Source: Corella eumyota
Lineage: Eukaryota; Chordata; Ascidiacea; Phlebobranchia; Corellidae
Length of the DNA: 64,000 bases
Assembly: GCA_963082875.1 (NCBI GenBank)
Contig: OY720098.1
Span: forward strand, 9,176,001 to 9,240,000
Reading direction: 5' to 3'
Shown here: piece by piece, positions 11,768-21,629 of the stretch
How the letters are laid out: every line of letters starts with the position of its first letter
Numbering within the stretch: position 1 is the stretch's first letter
The notes under the pieces: model-generated
The model's database searches: none
The model's input: only the letters and a program-made list of their open reading frames with translations
What the model was told of the DNA's origin: nothing
Made by a program: the position numbers and the translations under genes

Positions 11768-11840
11768 AGTATCGTTATCAGTAAAAGGTGCGAAATTGGC
11801 CCCTTTTGGAAGTGTTTTTTCGCTTTTTACTGATAACATG
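11768..11840. repeat. Hairpin-forming inverted repeat
   Basis: GTTATCAGTAAAAGGTGCGAAA is mirrored about 26 bp later by TTTTTCGC, TTTTTACTGATAAC, giving a near-perfect stem of roughly 20 bp with a short loop. It lies inside the larger inverted-repeat element. Its function is unknown; it could be a nested palindromic element or a remnant terminus. Confidence 0.6.
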
Positions 11841-12374
11841 AGCAAAATTTTCCATTTTGTTAGTGATTTATTAATTTTTTAGGATTGTTAATAAAAAATA
11901 TTAATCTATATTTACCGAAGCCTGTAAAGAAATAAGAAGACAAGTAATATATCAATAAATGAAAATACTTCAATAAGGTGAGTTAATTTCGTAAAAAAAT
12001 AATAAAATATATAAAAAATATATTTATTAAAAATATAAAAATATATTTTTTTTTTGAAGTAATCGAAAAGTTAAATCATGGACAAACGTCGATTTAAAAA
12101 ATTGTTGTTTTCACAAATTAAATTTTTTAACCAGCTACATACATGACAGATATACTTTTATATTTATATTTCTAAAAATTATTATATATTTAACATTTTG
12201 TTATTCAAAAGATCTTTAAAACATGATTGGATTATCAGGACCTGGACTGAGATGATTGATCTGCATACACTTTTTAACAACTAACAAATGTGGTAGGGAC
12301 ATAGTCTGGAAAATAGGGCAGTCACGACATGATCTGGCGTGATTGTGATTGTACTGATACAGGTACTCAAATTT

Positions 12375-12779
12375 TAATTGTCTCTCGGTTTTGCTACAAA
12401 TACTGGAACAATTTAAACGTTCTTCACCAATCTACCGATAGTTGGTCATCGTTACATCGTCGGGCCAATCTACCGATAGTTGGCCACCGTCGCATCTTGC
12501 AATAACTGGACCTACAAACCGTACTGTAACTTTAGCGCCAGTTTAGCGATCTAGCTGGTCTTGTAACGTAACTTTTAATTAAACCGTGTAAGTGTTTTGC
12601 CGTATTACAATACAAGTATTACTGTTACTGTCTTGTCGTTTATAAATAAAACTTAAACAAAATACCAAACCTGATAATAATAATAAAAATAGAGTCGGTA
12701 AACGGAGTCGAGTCACAATAAACAATTAAACCAAATAAACAATCAAAATAAGTATAACAATAAATCTAGTAACTCTACA
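12375..12779 (+). mobile_element. LTR fragment (fossil), same family as the solo LTR at 54 kb
   Basis: About 400 bp align with the right two-thirds of the LTR at 54086-54690, from the AATACTGGAACAATTTAAAC block to the AACTCTACA end. The copies match at roughly nine in ten bases by eye. The left part of the LTR is absent, so this is a broken, non-coding fossil. It lies between the hairpin region and the minisatellite inside the inverted-repeat element. Confidence 0.75.
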
Positions 12780-12784
12780 CCAAT

Positions 12785-13345
12785 AACTTAAAAGTAAGCA
12801 CCTTTGCCTAAAACTTTGAAATAGGCACTTCTATGTATAACTTCGTGGCAGGCCCTTTAACCTTAAAGTAGGCACTTGTATCTATGACTTTGAGGTAGGC
12901 ACTCTTACCTATAACTTAGAGGTAGGCACTTTTATCTATAACTATGAAGTAAGCCCTTTAACTTAGAGGTAGGCACTTGTATCTGTAACTTTAATGTAGA
13001 CACTTTTACCTTTAACTTAGAGGTAAGCACTTGTATCTATAACTTTATGGTAGGCACTTTTATCTATAACATAGAAGAAGGGATGTGTAAGTTTATCTTA
13101 GAGGTAGGTAGTTTCACCTGTAATTAGAGGTAGGCATTTTTACATATACCACAGAAGTAGGAACTTTTTCCAATAACTTAGAGGTAGGCACTTTAACCCC
13201 TAACTCAGAGGGTAGGAACTTTTACCTATTCTTTAGAGGTAGGCACTTTTACCAATATCTCAAAGGGCGGGCACTTTTACCAATAACTCATAGGTAGGCG
13301 CTCTTACCAATAACTCAGAAGTAAACAATTTTATCCATAACTCAA
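12785..13345 (+). repeat. Minisatellite, about 27-bp unit, about 20 copies
   Basis: Imperfect tandem repeats of a unit close to GAGGTAGGCACTTTTACC plus TATAACTTA span about 560 bp. Variation is mostly single-base (CACTTGTATC, CACTCTTACC, AGCCCTTTAA) and unit length drifts by one or two bases. No spacer structure is present. It begins directly after the LTR fragment and ends where the right arm begins. Confidence 0.85.
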
Positions 13346-14179
13346 GAGAATTAATGCTCCCGTTGACCCCTTTATCCCCCTTGTGCCAACTTCTAGTTAG
13401 CTTCATTCGGTTGCAAATCAAATTTAGTTTAAGGACAGGGCAATAAAAATGTGGCACACCGCGGTTATGACATCATTTCCGCCAAAAAAATTTAAAAAAA
13501 ACTGCTTCGTATAGTTTCTCTACATTTTAAGTCTCACTCTTGGTTATATAAAACCTTTATACCCTAAACATCTTAAAATAACATTTTGATGACGTCACCA
13601 CAGCAACTAGTGACGTCATTAAAGAAATACTGCACTCTGCTCATGCGCTTCACCTTTTACATAGGCCAAAAACACTCTGTACAAGCACTTCGCCTTTTAC
13701 ATAAGCCCACAAGTTTTTTGTTTAAAAGGGTATTAGCAAGTGGTTTTGGTATGGGATTTTTCTATTACCCATGGTAAGAGAGTTCGACTTCAAAGTGTTT
13801 TATTTTCTATTTGTGGTTTTTGATTATAAATTTGAACAAATAACATTTTACAAATCTTTCTTAAATGTTGAAGAAATTTACTTAAATTGCACAGATTAAA
13901 TAAACCAAGCGTTTCGCAGTTGTCCATCATAAACAAAAAATAAAACGTTGTTCCTGTTTGAAAGATCTTAAGTTGGTTATAACCCTTGTTTATTGACACA
14001 CGTTACGTCATTTTTTTTAATCGGCAAGTTTTGGTAAGCAATACTTAAATAAATGTAGCTTACTTATAGAATTAGCCAACGTAAAATCATTTTTATAACA
14101 AATTGCAACTTAAGCAGCTTACTGCACGTGTTTTTGATTGTTGCAAAATTAAATTGATTTGCGTATTTTAAATACCAGC

Positions 14180-14485
14180 AGCATGGTGTAGTTGGTAGTA
14201 GTAACTGGTAAGAACACTTACTACACCACAAGGTCGTGGGTTAAATCCCCACTGCTCTCATGCTGTAGCGCGCTCGAGTAATAAAATCGCTATAAAATCC
14301 TGCTGAGTCAGCAATTAATCAGTGGCAAAATTACCTGGCAATTATAATCTCTATAGTATCCAAAACTGCCACGAGGCAACTCGAGACTGGGTTGTAGTAA
14401 CTGACTGATGTTACTCTATGTTTAGGTTGCGCATTCGACCTTTCCACATCTAGGATAAAGATATATATATACGAAAAAAAAAAGA
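14180..14485 (+). repeat. tRNA-derived SINE, copy 2 (just upstream of TRAPPC2L)
   Basis: Same family as copy 1, about 305 bp, with a short duplicated insertion in the A-box region (GTAGTTGGTAGTAGTAACTGGTA in outline). It ends in GGATAAAGATATATATATAC and an A-run, only about 80 bp before the TRAPPC2L start codon, so it sits where the promoter or 5' leader should be. Confidence 0.88.
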
Positions 14486-14527
14486 TAATTTATTATTATT
14501 TAAAATTAAATTTAAAAAATAGGAATT

Positions 14528-14540
14528 TTATTTTCATTAG
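14528..14540 (+). promoter_or_regulatory. Candidate spliced-leader trans-splice acceptor for TRAPPC2L
   Basis: T-rich tattttcattag with AG at 14539-14540, 26 bp before the ATG and with no donor close upstream. Ciona is known to trans-splice a short leader onto many mRNAs; use of this site is inference. Confidence 0.35.
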
Positions 14541-14566
14541 ACAGTTAGAGGTTAGGTAACTATGCA

Positions 14567-15028
14567 ATGGCAGTTTGTATTGGTATCATAGCGAAAGAGA
14601 ACTACCCTTTGTTTATTCGTTGTGCACCAAACTGTCAAGAAGAAGAGAAATATCATTTCACAGTTCACACCTCACTTGACGTGATTGAAGAAAAATTAGC
14701 CAGTGTTGGAAAACCTGCATCTATAACCTCTTCACCCCAGGATTTAAGAGAATTTTATCTCGGTCAATTATATCCAGCAGAAGATTATCGAGCGTACGGC
14801 TACGTTACCAACACTAAGATTAAATTTGTGATAGTTGTTGAGGCTTCTAACACCACCATAAGGGATAACGATATCCGTACAATCTTTAGACGTCTTCATA
14901 GTGCTTTTACTGAGGTTGTTTGTAATCCTTTTTACCATTACGGTGACCCTATAACTTCTAAATCATTTGAGAAGTTAATTTCTTCGGTACTAGTTGACGA
15001 AACAAAGAAGGAGAATCCATTTGCGTAA
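14567..15028 (+). CDS. TRAPPC2L: TRAPP complex subunit 2-like
   Basis: Single exon, 153 aa (human 140). It is recognised from [25 protein letters not shown], the Y-P-x-E-D-Y-(R/K)-x-Y-G-Y-V-T-N segment and C-N-P-F-Y. These mark the longin-like sedlin fold of TRAPP small subunits, which act as a Rab GTPase exchange platform at the Golgi. Another ATG five bases upstream is out of frame. The stop is followed after 16 bp by the CLPB start codon on the same strand, so the pair is probably transcribed as one operon. Confidence 0.95.
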   Translation: MAVCIGIIAKENYPLFIRCAPNCQEEEKYHFTVHTSLDVIEEKLASVGKPASITSSPQDLREFYLGQLYPAEDYRAYGYVTNTKIKFVIVVEASNTTIRDNDIRTIFRRLHSAFTEVVCNPFYHYGDPITSKSFEKLISSVLVDETKKENPFA

Positions 15029-15044
15029 AAATCATTTATAAATT

Positions 15045-16913
15045 ATGAACATTCCCCAAAATTTTATAAAAAAAAGTTTTAAATTTTATAAAACTGGGTT
15101 TTGTGGAATAATATTGAAAAGACATTTTTTTCACACAAATTACTATCCCAAAACTTTAAAAATTAAAACTAATTCTTCAGGATCATCATCAAATGGTCAA
15201 TTTGCATTGCATGCAGCAGCTTTTCTTGTTTATTGTTCCTCATCAATTCTAGAAGATGGAAAAACACCAAGTTCTTCTGAAATTTTAAAAACTGGTGGAT
15301 TACTCTTACAATATTCACAAGAAGCAAATAATTACGAAATCTATAAAATTTTAAAAACTTTAAAATTATGGAATAAATCTTCCAGAAATGCAGTTCTTAA
15401 TTTTCGACATTCTTTAGGTTGGACTCCTCTTATGGTTGCTTCTATTAATGGAAATCATAAATTAGTAGAACAACTCCTGGAGAATGGGGCGGATCCAAAT
15501 CTTGGTGATCAGTATTATCCAAAACAAAGAGATTCAACAATGTATAGGGATGAGGAGTTTTGTGAACGTTTAAACCCAAGGATCGACTTTCGAGGCTTCA
15601 CTGCCCTTCATTACGCAGTGTTAGCTGATTCAAAGTTAATTATTGCAACTTTGCTAAAACATGGTGCTGATCCATTGCAGAAAAACAACAAGGGGCATAT
15701 TGCTGATGAATATCTTTATGACAATGCTAAGGATTTAAAAAAAATTTTGGAAAAAGCAAAAGTAAAAACCAAAGAACAAAAATCCCTTATGGAGGCAAAG
15801 GAGAGAGCTTTGTATCCGCTAGAGCGTAGACTTAAAGAAAATATTATTGGACAGACTAACGCTATTTCTAAAGTTGCTTCGGCAATAAGAAGAAAACAGA
15901 ATGGCTGGTACGATGAAGATCACCCTTTGGTGTTCCTATTTTTAGGTTCATCTGGAATCGGGAAAACTGAATTAGCAAAACAACTGGCTAACTATCTACA
16001 CAAAAATAACAAAAAGGGTTTCATAAGATTAGATATGTCGGAGTTTCAGGAAAAGCATGAAGTTGCAAAGTTGATTGGTTCGCCACCTGGTTATATTGGA
16101 TATGACCAAGGTGGACAACTTACCAAACAATTAAAAGCCCAACCCAATGCTGTGGTTCTTTTTGACGAGGTTGACAAAGCACATCCTGATGTTTTAACAG
16201 TGCTTTTGCAGCTTTTTGATGAAGGACGGTTGACAGATGGGCAGGGTAGAACTGTCGAATGCAAGGATGCTGTATTTGTAATGACTTCAAACTTAGCTGC
16301 TGATGAGATAGCTGAATATGGAGCTCAGTTACGACAAGAAGCTAAAGATGAACGAAAAAAAAAATTATCATCAAAGGAAACTAAGAAAACATTTGAAGAT
16401 CAAGAGCAAGCAATTGTATCCCGAACATTTAAAGAACAAGTAGTAAGACCGATTTTAAAAAGGCATTTTGGCCGGGATGAGTTTCTTGGGCGTATCAATG
16501 AGTTTGTATACTTTCTTCCATTCTCTGACGAAGAACTAATTAAATTAGTAGAAAGGGAACTAACAATGTGGGCACTCCATGCTAAGAAAAAACACAACAT
16601 TATTTTAAAGTGGGAGATACCTGAGGTCCCCACTATTTTAGCTGGCGGGTACAACATACATTATGGAGCTCGCTCTATTAAATACGAAGTAGATCGACGA
16701 GTTGTTTCTCTACTAGCCATAGCTCATGAACAAGGTTTGCTTAAAAGTGGTTGTTCTGTTACAATACAAAACTCGAGTAATAGTGATTACGATTTAACGA
16801 ATGGATCCAAATTGCAACTCGAAATAATTGATAAAAATCAAGAGAAAACAATTTTTGATGAAAAGGAAATTGCGAATGTTTGGAAACTGAAGTCACAAGA
16901 CACTTTAAGCTAA
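15045..16913 (+). CDS. CLPB: Mitochondrial AAA+ disaggregase CLPB (SKD3) with ankyrin repeats
   Basis: Single exon, 622 aa (human about 707). The N-terminus is rich in Lys, Phe and hydroxyl residues and poor in acid, consistent with a mitochondrial presequence. Ankyrin repeats are visible near residues 124-152 (G-W-T-P-L-M-V-A...G-A-D-P-N) and 183-213 (G-F-T-A-L-H-Y-A). The AAA+ module has Walker A G-S-S-G-I-G-K-T near 301, the G-Y-x-G-Y pore loop, Walker B V-V-L-F-D-E-V-D-K near 370, sensor-1 M-T-S-N and a ClpB D2-small domain with G-A-R-S sensor 2. In mammals it keeps intermembrane-space proteins soluble. It starts 16 bp after TRAPPC2L. Confidence 0.96.
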   Translation: MNIPQNFIKKSFKFYKTGFCGIILKRHFFHTNYYPKTLKIKTNSSGSSSNGQFALHAAAFLVYCSSSILEDGKTPSSSEILKTGGLLLQYSQEANNYEIYKILKTLKLWNKSSRNAVLNFRHSLGWTPLMVASINGNHKLVEQLLENGADPNLGDQYYPKQRDSTMYRDEEFCERLNPRIDFRGFTALHYAVLADSKLIIATLLKHGADPLQKNNKGHIADEYLYDNAKDLKKILEKAKVKTKEQKSLMEAKERALYPLERRLKENIIGQTNAISKVASAIRRKQNGWYDEDHPLVFLFLGSSGIGKTELAKQLANYLHKNNKKGFIRLDMSEFQEKHEVAKLIGSPPGYIGYDQGGQLTKQLKAQPNAVVLFDEVDKAHPDVLTVLLQLFDEGRLTDGQGRTVECKDAVFVMTSNLAADEIAEYGAQLRQEAKDERKKKLSSKETKKTFEDQEQAIVSRTFKEQVVRPILKRHFGRDEFLGRINEFVYFLPFSDEELIKLVERELTMWALHAKKKHNIILKWEIPEVPTILAGGYNIHYGARSIKYEVDRRVVSLLAIAHEQGLLKSGCSVTIQNSSNSDYDLTNGSKLQLEIIDKNQEKTIFDEKEIANVWKLKSQDTLS

Positions 16914-17143
16914 AATTTTTGTTTGTAAATGTTAAATTTTATTGTATTTATGTATATATATTTAAATTATTAAAAGTATAATATTATGAAATTAATAATT
17001 AAATTTTAAAAACACTTTATGGTTTTGTTACATAAATGTCATTAATTTTAGTAGAATATACTTTAATTTAATTTTTCTCATTACAAAACTAAAACAAAAA
17101 TTAAAACATTGAAATGTTTTGCTGATCTACATAATCTTTTTTT

Positions 17144-17157
17144 ATTTATCATTTTAG
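17144..17157 (+). promoter_or_regulatory. Candidate spliced-leader trans-splice acceptor for RRP8
   Basis: ttatttatcattttag, AG at 17156-17157, lies 29 bp upstream of the RRP8 ATG and about 240 bp after the CLPB stop. The spacing would allow RRP8 to be the third cistron of the TRAPPC2L-CLPB unit. Inference only. Confidence 0.3.
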
Positions 17158-17186
17158 ATTATTAAAGATAAAATTTGCTTCATAAT

Positions 17187-19096
17187 ATGTTTGAGTGTGA
17201 AAACACTTGGGAAGAAGAAGATAGCCTACCAAGTTTATCAGATGCTCTGTTTGGAAATTCTAAGCCAGCAAAAATAATTAAAAATGCATTAAAAGAAGCA
17301 CAATCCAATGAACAAACTGAAGTAAAATTGACCCGAAAACAGTGGAAAACTAGACAGAAAAACAAACGTCGAGCTAAAAAACGAAATGAGCAAAATACTA
17401 TTATAACATCATCTACTGAAGAATCCATATCTACCAATCCTGTGGAATTAAAAAAGAATAATTTGAACCTAAAGCCTGATTTAAATTTTGTTGTAAATAA
17501 CCCTGAAAATAATACTATTCTGACTAAAGAACCAAACACAAATTTAAGTGTTAATAAAAGTATTAACATAGAGACTAAAGTTGAACCGAGTAAACCAAAA
17601 ATATCACATCAACAAGCGCTAAAACGTAAGAGATTGCAAGCCTTATTATCAACAGAAAACCAAACCAATCAGAATCCTACTCAAACAAATACTTTTAAAA
17701 AACCTAAGCAGACAGAGATCAACAAAAATGAAGAGTTACGGGAATCTAACAAGAATGGAAAGCCTGTAAAGCCTGAATCCATTGTCAAACTAAAGGACAA
17801 TAACAATTTAACAGGCAAACTTACTACCAAACTTCATGGCTCAAGATTTCGTTTCATTAACGAGCAGGTGAAAAAAATTATAAATACATCACAGCATAGC
17901 TTTTTATTACCACTTAACAGTAAATAAAATCTAAAACAAACAATCTACATAATATCCTTTATATTTTAATGAAAAAGTAAAGCTATAACATTTACCTTGT
18001 TTGCTTTATTTAGATGTATAGTTGTCCAAGCAAAGATACAATTAAGTTATTAAATGATGACCCAGAATCTTTTAACATTTATCACAAAGGGTACTTAGCA
18101 CAAGTTTCAAAGTGGCCAATTAAACCACTGGATGTCATTATCAAATGGATTAAAGCACGGTAAGAATAATGTAAGAAAAAAAATGTGACTATAGACATTT
18201 GAAATTATATAAACTTTGCAAATAGTTCTAGTTTTTAAGAGAATCTTTTTATACTAATAAAACGTTTTTTGTTTAGTTCCTCTAAACTTGTAGTTGCTGA
18301 TTTTGGATGTGGGGAAGCATTCTTGGCACAGAGTGTTAAGAACAAAGTTCATTCTTTTGATTTAGTGGCTCTTAATGATCATGTCACTGTTGCTGATATT
18401 AGCAATGTAAGTAAAATATTAATACCTTTTTAAGCAAACAAAGGTTAAAATCCGTGTAATATTTTTGAAAACAAATAAATTATTACTTTCGTTAACCAAA
18501 TTATAGTCAAAATGTATTTCAATCTTAGCGTAATTGTTTTTTAAGTTTATAAACATTGCTATAGTTTATTCTACGTAGAGTCCTTACATTAAAACTGTTT
18601 TGTTTAATGTTTTAAGGTTCCATTAGAGAATGGGGTTGTTGATGTTGTGGTGTTTTGCTTGTCTTTGATGGGAACAAACATGGCTGACTTTATCTACGAA
18701 GCAAACAGAGTTTTAAAACAAAGGTAATTACTAAAAATAATAAAATATGTAAATTAGATATAATTAAAATAAATTTATTCTGTTTGGTTGATTTTTAGAG
18801 GTGTTTTAAAGATAGCTGAGGTGGAAAGTCGATTTAATGGGCATAAACGATTCGTCAATGACATTAAAAGATTTGGGTTCAGTCTCTTAAAAAAGGTAAA
18901 AACAACTAAATAAAGAATGCATTAGCAAAACAAATCACATTCGTAACTTTTAATCAATTTTATTTAGGATACAAGTAACAATTATTTTCACACTTTCGAT
19001 TTTCTTAAAACCAAAAATGTTGGGAAAGATGGCAGTGGACAAGGCTGTGAATTTGCTCAACTTCAATTAAAACCTTGTTTGTATAAGAAAAGATAA
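17187..19096 (+). CDS. RRP8: Ribosomal RNA-processing protein 8 (nucleomethylin)
   Basis: Six exons: 17187..17867, 18014..18159, 18277..18406, 18617..18723, 18799..18895, 18968..19096; 429 aa (human 456). Exon 1 encodes a charged, low-complexity N-terminal region with basic blocks (residues ~55-75) and ends with [10 protein letters not shown], the lead-in to the methyltransferase. Exons 2-6 encode the SAM-dependent domain: motif [31 protein letters not shown], and the ending L-K-P-C-L-Y-K-K-R. The family makes m1A in 25S/28S rRNA in the nucleolus. The ATG at 17187 is preferred; in-frame codons before it lack an ATG. It converges with ODAD1. Confidence 0.95.
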
Positions 19097-19542
19097 TACA
19101 ATTAAACCTGGTAACAACATGTCCTAAATAAGCCTAACGTAAAGTACAAAAAATTTTCACCTATTTCAGTAGAGTAATATTTAGGTAGCCTTCAAGTGTG
19201 TTTACTCAGTAAGCTATGTATTTGGATTTTTTATTAAGGACTTAAAAATAAATAAAATACTTTTATTTATTAAAAAACAACAAAGTGCATAATAAATTGA
19301 ACACAAACTACACTACAGTGTACATTAAAGTGCTTGATGAAGATATTAAAACTAAAAATTACTTCAACGATGGCTTTATTTATAAAAAATGAATTTAATT
19401 TAACGAAAATTATTAAAACACTGATTTAAAAACAATAAAATGGTCGGACATTCATAATTTTTATGGGATGGCTTATAAATATATAAATGGCTATAAATTA
19501 TTATATTTTGAACACAAAAACATAAATTAATTCTACGATAAT
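19097..19542. other. Convergent 3' ends of RRP8 and ODAD1
   Basis: 446 bp of non-coding AT-rich sequence between two stops. AATAAA-type signals are seen on the plus strand (near 19249). No repeat copy was recognised. Confidence 0.45.
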
Positions 19543-21629
19543 CTACTTGGCTACAGACTTCTTTTTCTGGCCTCCATCATGACGAGGAGTTTTATCTGAT
19601 ACTGATTGCTTGTCAGCTCGTTTTGCAGGTGCAGCTCCTTGGTAGGAAGAGGACACATTTTGCTCCTTTTTAGCCACACTCCTCATCACCTTTACCTTTA
19701 ACTCGTTCTGCGTCAAAGGACGATCAAAATCTACTGATTCCTCACCTGAATCTGCTCCATCATCATCACGATCATCTTCGGTAGATGGAGGAGTAATCTG
19801 GATGGGAGCGATGACTGGAGGAGCTGCTGGTCCTCCAAGAAGTGCAGCTGCTGCAATCGGAGGGGTGCCAGGAGCACCTTCGGGTTTACTATCAAGCTCA
19901 CGAAGTTGCAAGTATGCATGAATTTGTAGCAGCTCGTTTGTCTTCTGTTCAATGATCCCCAGGTATTGCATCATGTTGTTTTCATTTACGGTATCGTTGT
20001 CTCCAAGCATGTCAGCAATCGCTGAACGATCACAGTTGATTTTACCAAAAACGGACTCGATTCCTGCCTTAAGTTGATCTAGAATCTTGTCAGTGGCTTT
20101 CAATTGTCTAAAAAAAAATTATTAATAAATTGTTATTTTATTTGAAGTACATGAAAACTATTGTAGTTATCTTACTTGTCTGATAAATCTGCTTCCTTAG
20201 TGGTTAGTTTTAATCGATCCTCCAAACCACGAAGAATGTTCTGTCTTCCTACTTGATGCTGAATGCCTTCCTCCTTAAATTTCTCAATGTTTCCTTTCAC
20301 ATCTTCAATTTGCTCTTGTGTGAGCTCTAGTTCGTTGTTCAACTCGTTGACATAGTTGAACAAGGCAAAGTTTTTATCTTCGGTTTCGATGAATCGGCTC
20401 ACTAAGAAATGAATGTCACTCTCTCCTGTGACCTGTTGTATTTCCTCGAAAGCTTTTTGGTAGGTCTCCATAGTCTCTTCTGCTGTTCTCTCGGCTTTGT
20501 CTTCCTCCCCTGCTCTTCTCTTTGCTGCCTCTTCTTCTTCGAGTTCACTACGCTCTTGGGATTTCATATTCATAAAGGACTTGAGTTTAGCGTCGTGATC
20601 AATAATTCTCATCAACTCTTTGTACTCCATGTTGTACTGGGAGAGATCCTTTTCATTTCTTTCCTTTAATGCCATCATCTTTGCTTGTGCATCATCTCGT
20701 TGATCATAAGCCTTAAAAATTAAATAATGTAAATTAAGCGGTTAGTCTGATAAATATTTTATTAGTAAGTACTAAAAAAAAACTTTACATTAGGTTTATA
20801 TAATTACCTGTGTGGACTGTTCAATGATTTCACCCATAACACGTTTTTGTTCATTAAGTTCCTTGGTGAGTTTCTTATGCAACCCATCAAATACTGCTCT
20901 TTGGGACCTTAAATGATCAATTTCCTCCCTTAACTTTGAGTTACTGGTCAACATCTTATTGAACTCAATTGTGGCTTTGTCAAGGCGATTTTCAAGAACT
21001 CGAATTTGCTTTTGAGTGCCGACATGACGCAAGTGACTAGAGTGTACACCACCCATTCCACGATGTTGCTGGTTGATTTCTTGCTCCTTCTTCCGGATTG
21101 TGGCATTAAGCTGCTTGATAGCTTCTGATTCTTCCTTGATCATATTCTCATAAGCATCTTGCTCAGCCAGGAGGCTGGAAAGTTGCTCAATGTTGTTCGA
21201 ATCTTTCTTGGTGTTTTGAGAAGATTGTGCCAACAGTAAATTGGTTTTGATTTCTTCACGTTCTTCCTGTTAAATTAAAGTTTGTTGGTAAGCAGGCCAT
21301 TACACACTTAAAATATAATTTACAATACATAAGTAAATCCCTAATAAAAACATACATTTCGAACTAAATCACCCAGCTGTTTGTTTAATTCTTTAACAAT
21401 GTAAATAGTTTTATTCTTAATTTAGACCAAAAAAATTAATTAAACCAACTTGTAAAGCAGCAATTTGTGATCTTTGTCGCCTAATAATGTTTTGTGATTC
21501 TTCGCAGTATGCTTTACGATCACCTTCCATTATTCGATATTGCCGCTGTAATTTTGCCAATTCTGCTTCAGCCAAACCGTCCATTTCTTGATCTGAAGAT
21601 TCAGATCGACGACTTGCAGCTCTCTGCAT
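19543..21629 (-). CDS. ODAD1: Outer dynein arm docking complex subunit 1 (CCDC114-type)
   Basis: Five exons on the minus strand: 21629..21446, 21390..21356, 21266..20808, 20711..20176, 20107..19543; 592 aa. Exon 2 is only 35 nt, and intron 1 is 55 bp. Exon 1 has the family signature L-A-K-L-Q-R-Q-Y-R-I-M-E-G-D-R-K-A-Y-x-E-E-S-Q-N. Long coiled coils run to about residue 430, including E-D-K-N-F-A-L-F-N-Y-V-N-E-x-N. A Pro/Ala/acidic linker and a basic tail follow. CCDC114 and CCDC63 are close paralogues in vertebrates, so this could be the pre-duplication gene. The complex tethers outer dynein arms to axonemal doublets; the Chlamydomonas counterpart is DC2. Confidence 0.9.

Larger units (their letters stand above)
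10904..13700. mobile_element. Inverted-repeat-bounded composite element (MITE-like, no transposase seen)
   Basis: The left arm (about 10904-11455) and right arm (about 13340-13700) are reverse complements over long stretches. Matches include the GTAAAAGGCGGAGTG-type ends, a TGACGTCAC...GGTGAC block, and GTGTGCCACATTTTTATTGCC against 13439-13466. The ends carry extra partial duplications, so the exact termini are uncertain, and I could not define a target-site duplication. The interior (about 11.5-13.3 kb) has no open frame of transposase size; it holds a hairpin, an LTR fragment and a minisatellite. It looks like a non-autonomous DNA element later enlarged by other repeats. Confidence 0.6.

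Noticed and set aside
12785-13345. CRISPR-like array
   Set aside because: Units are contiguous and diverged with no unique spacers, and the genome is eukaryotic; it is a minisatellite.
10904-13700. Autonomous transposase gene inside the inverted-repeat element
   Set aside because: No frame of useful length and no DDE-type motif on either strand; the element is treated as non-autonomous.
17180-17569. 129-codon minus-strand frame opposite RRP8 exon 1
   Set aside because: Shadow of the Lys/Asn-rich coding strand; hydrophobic low-complexity product with no signature.
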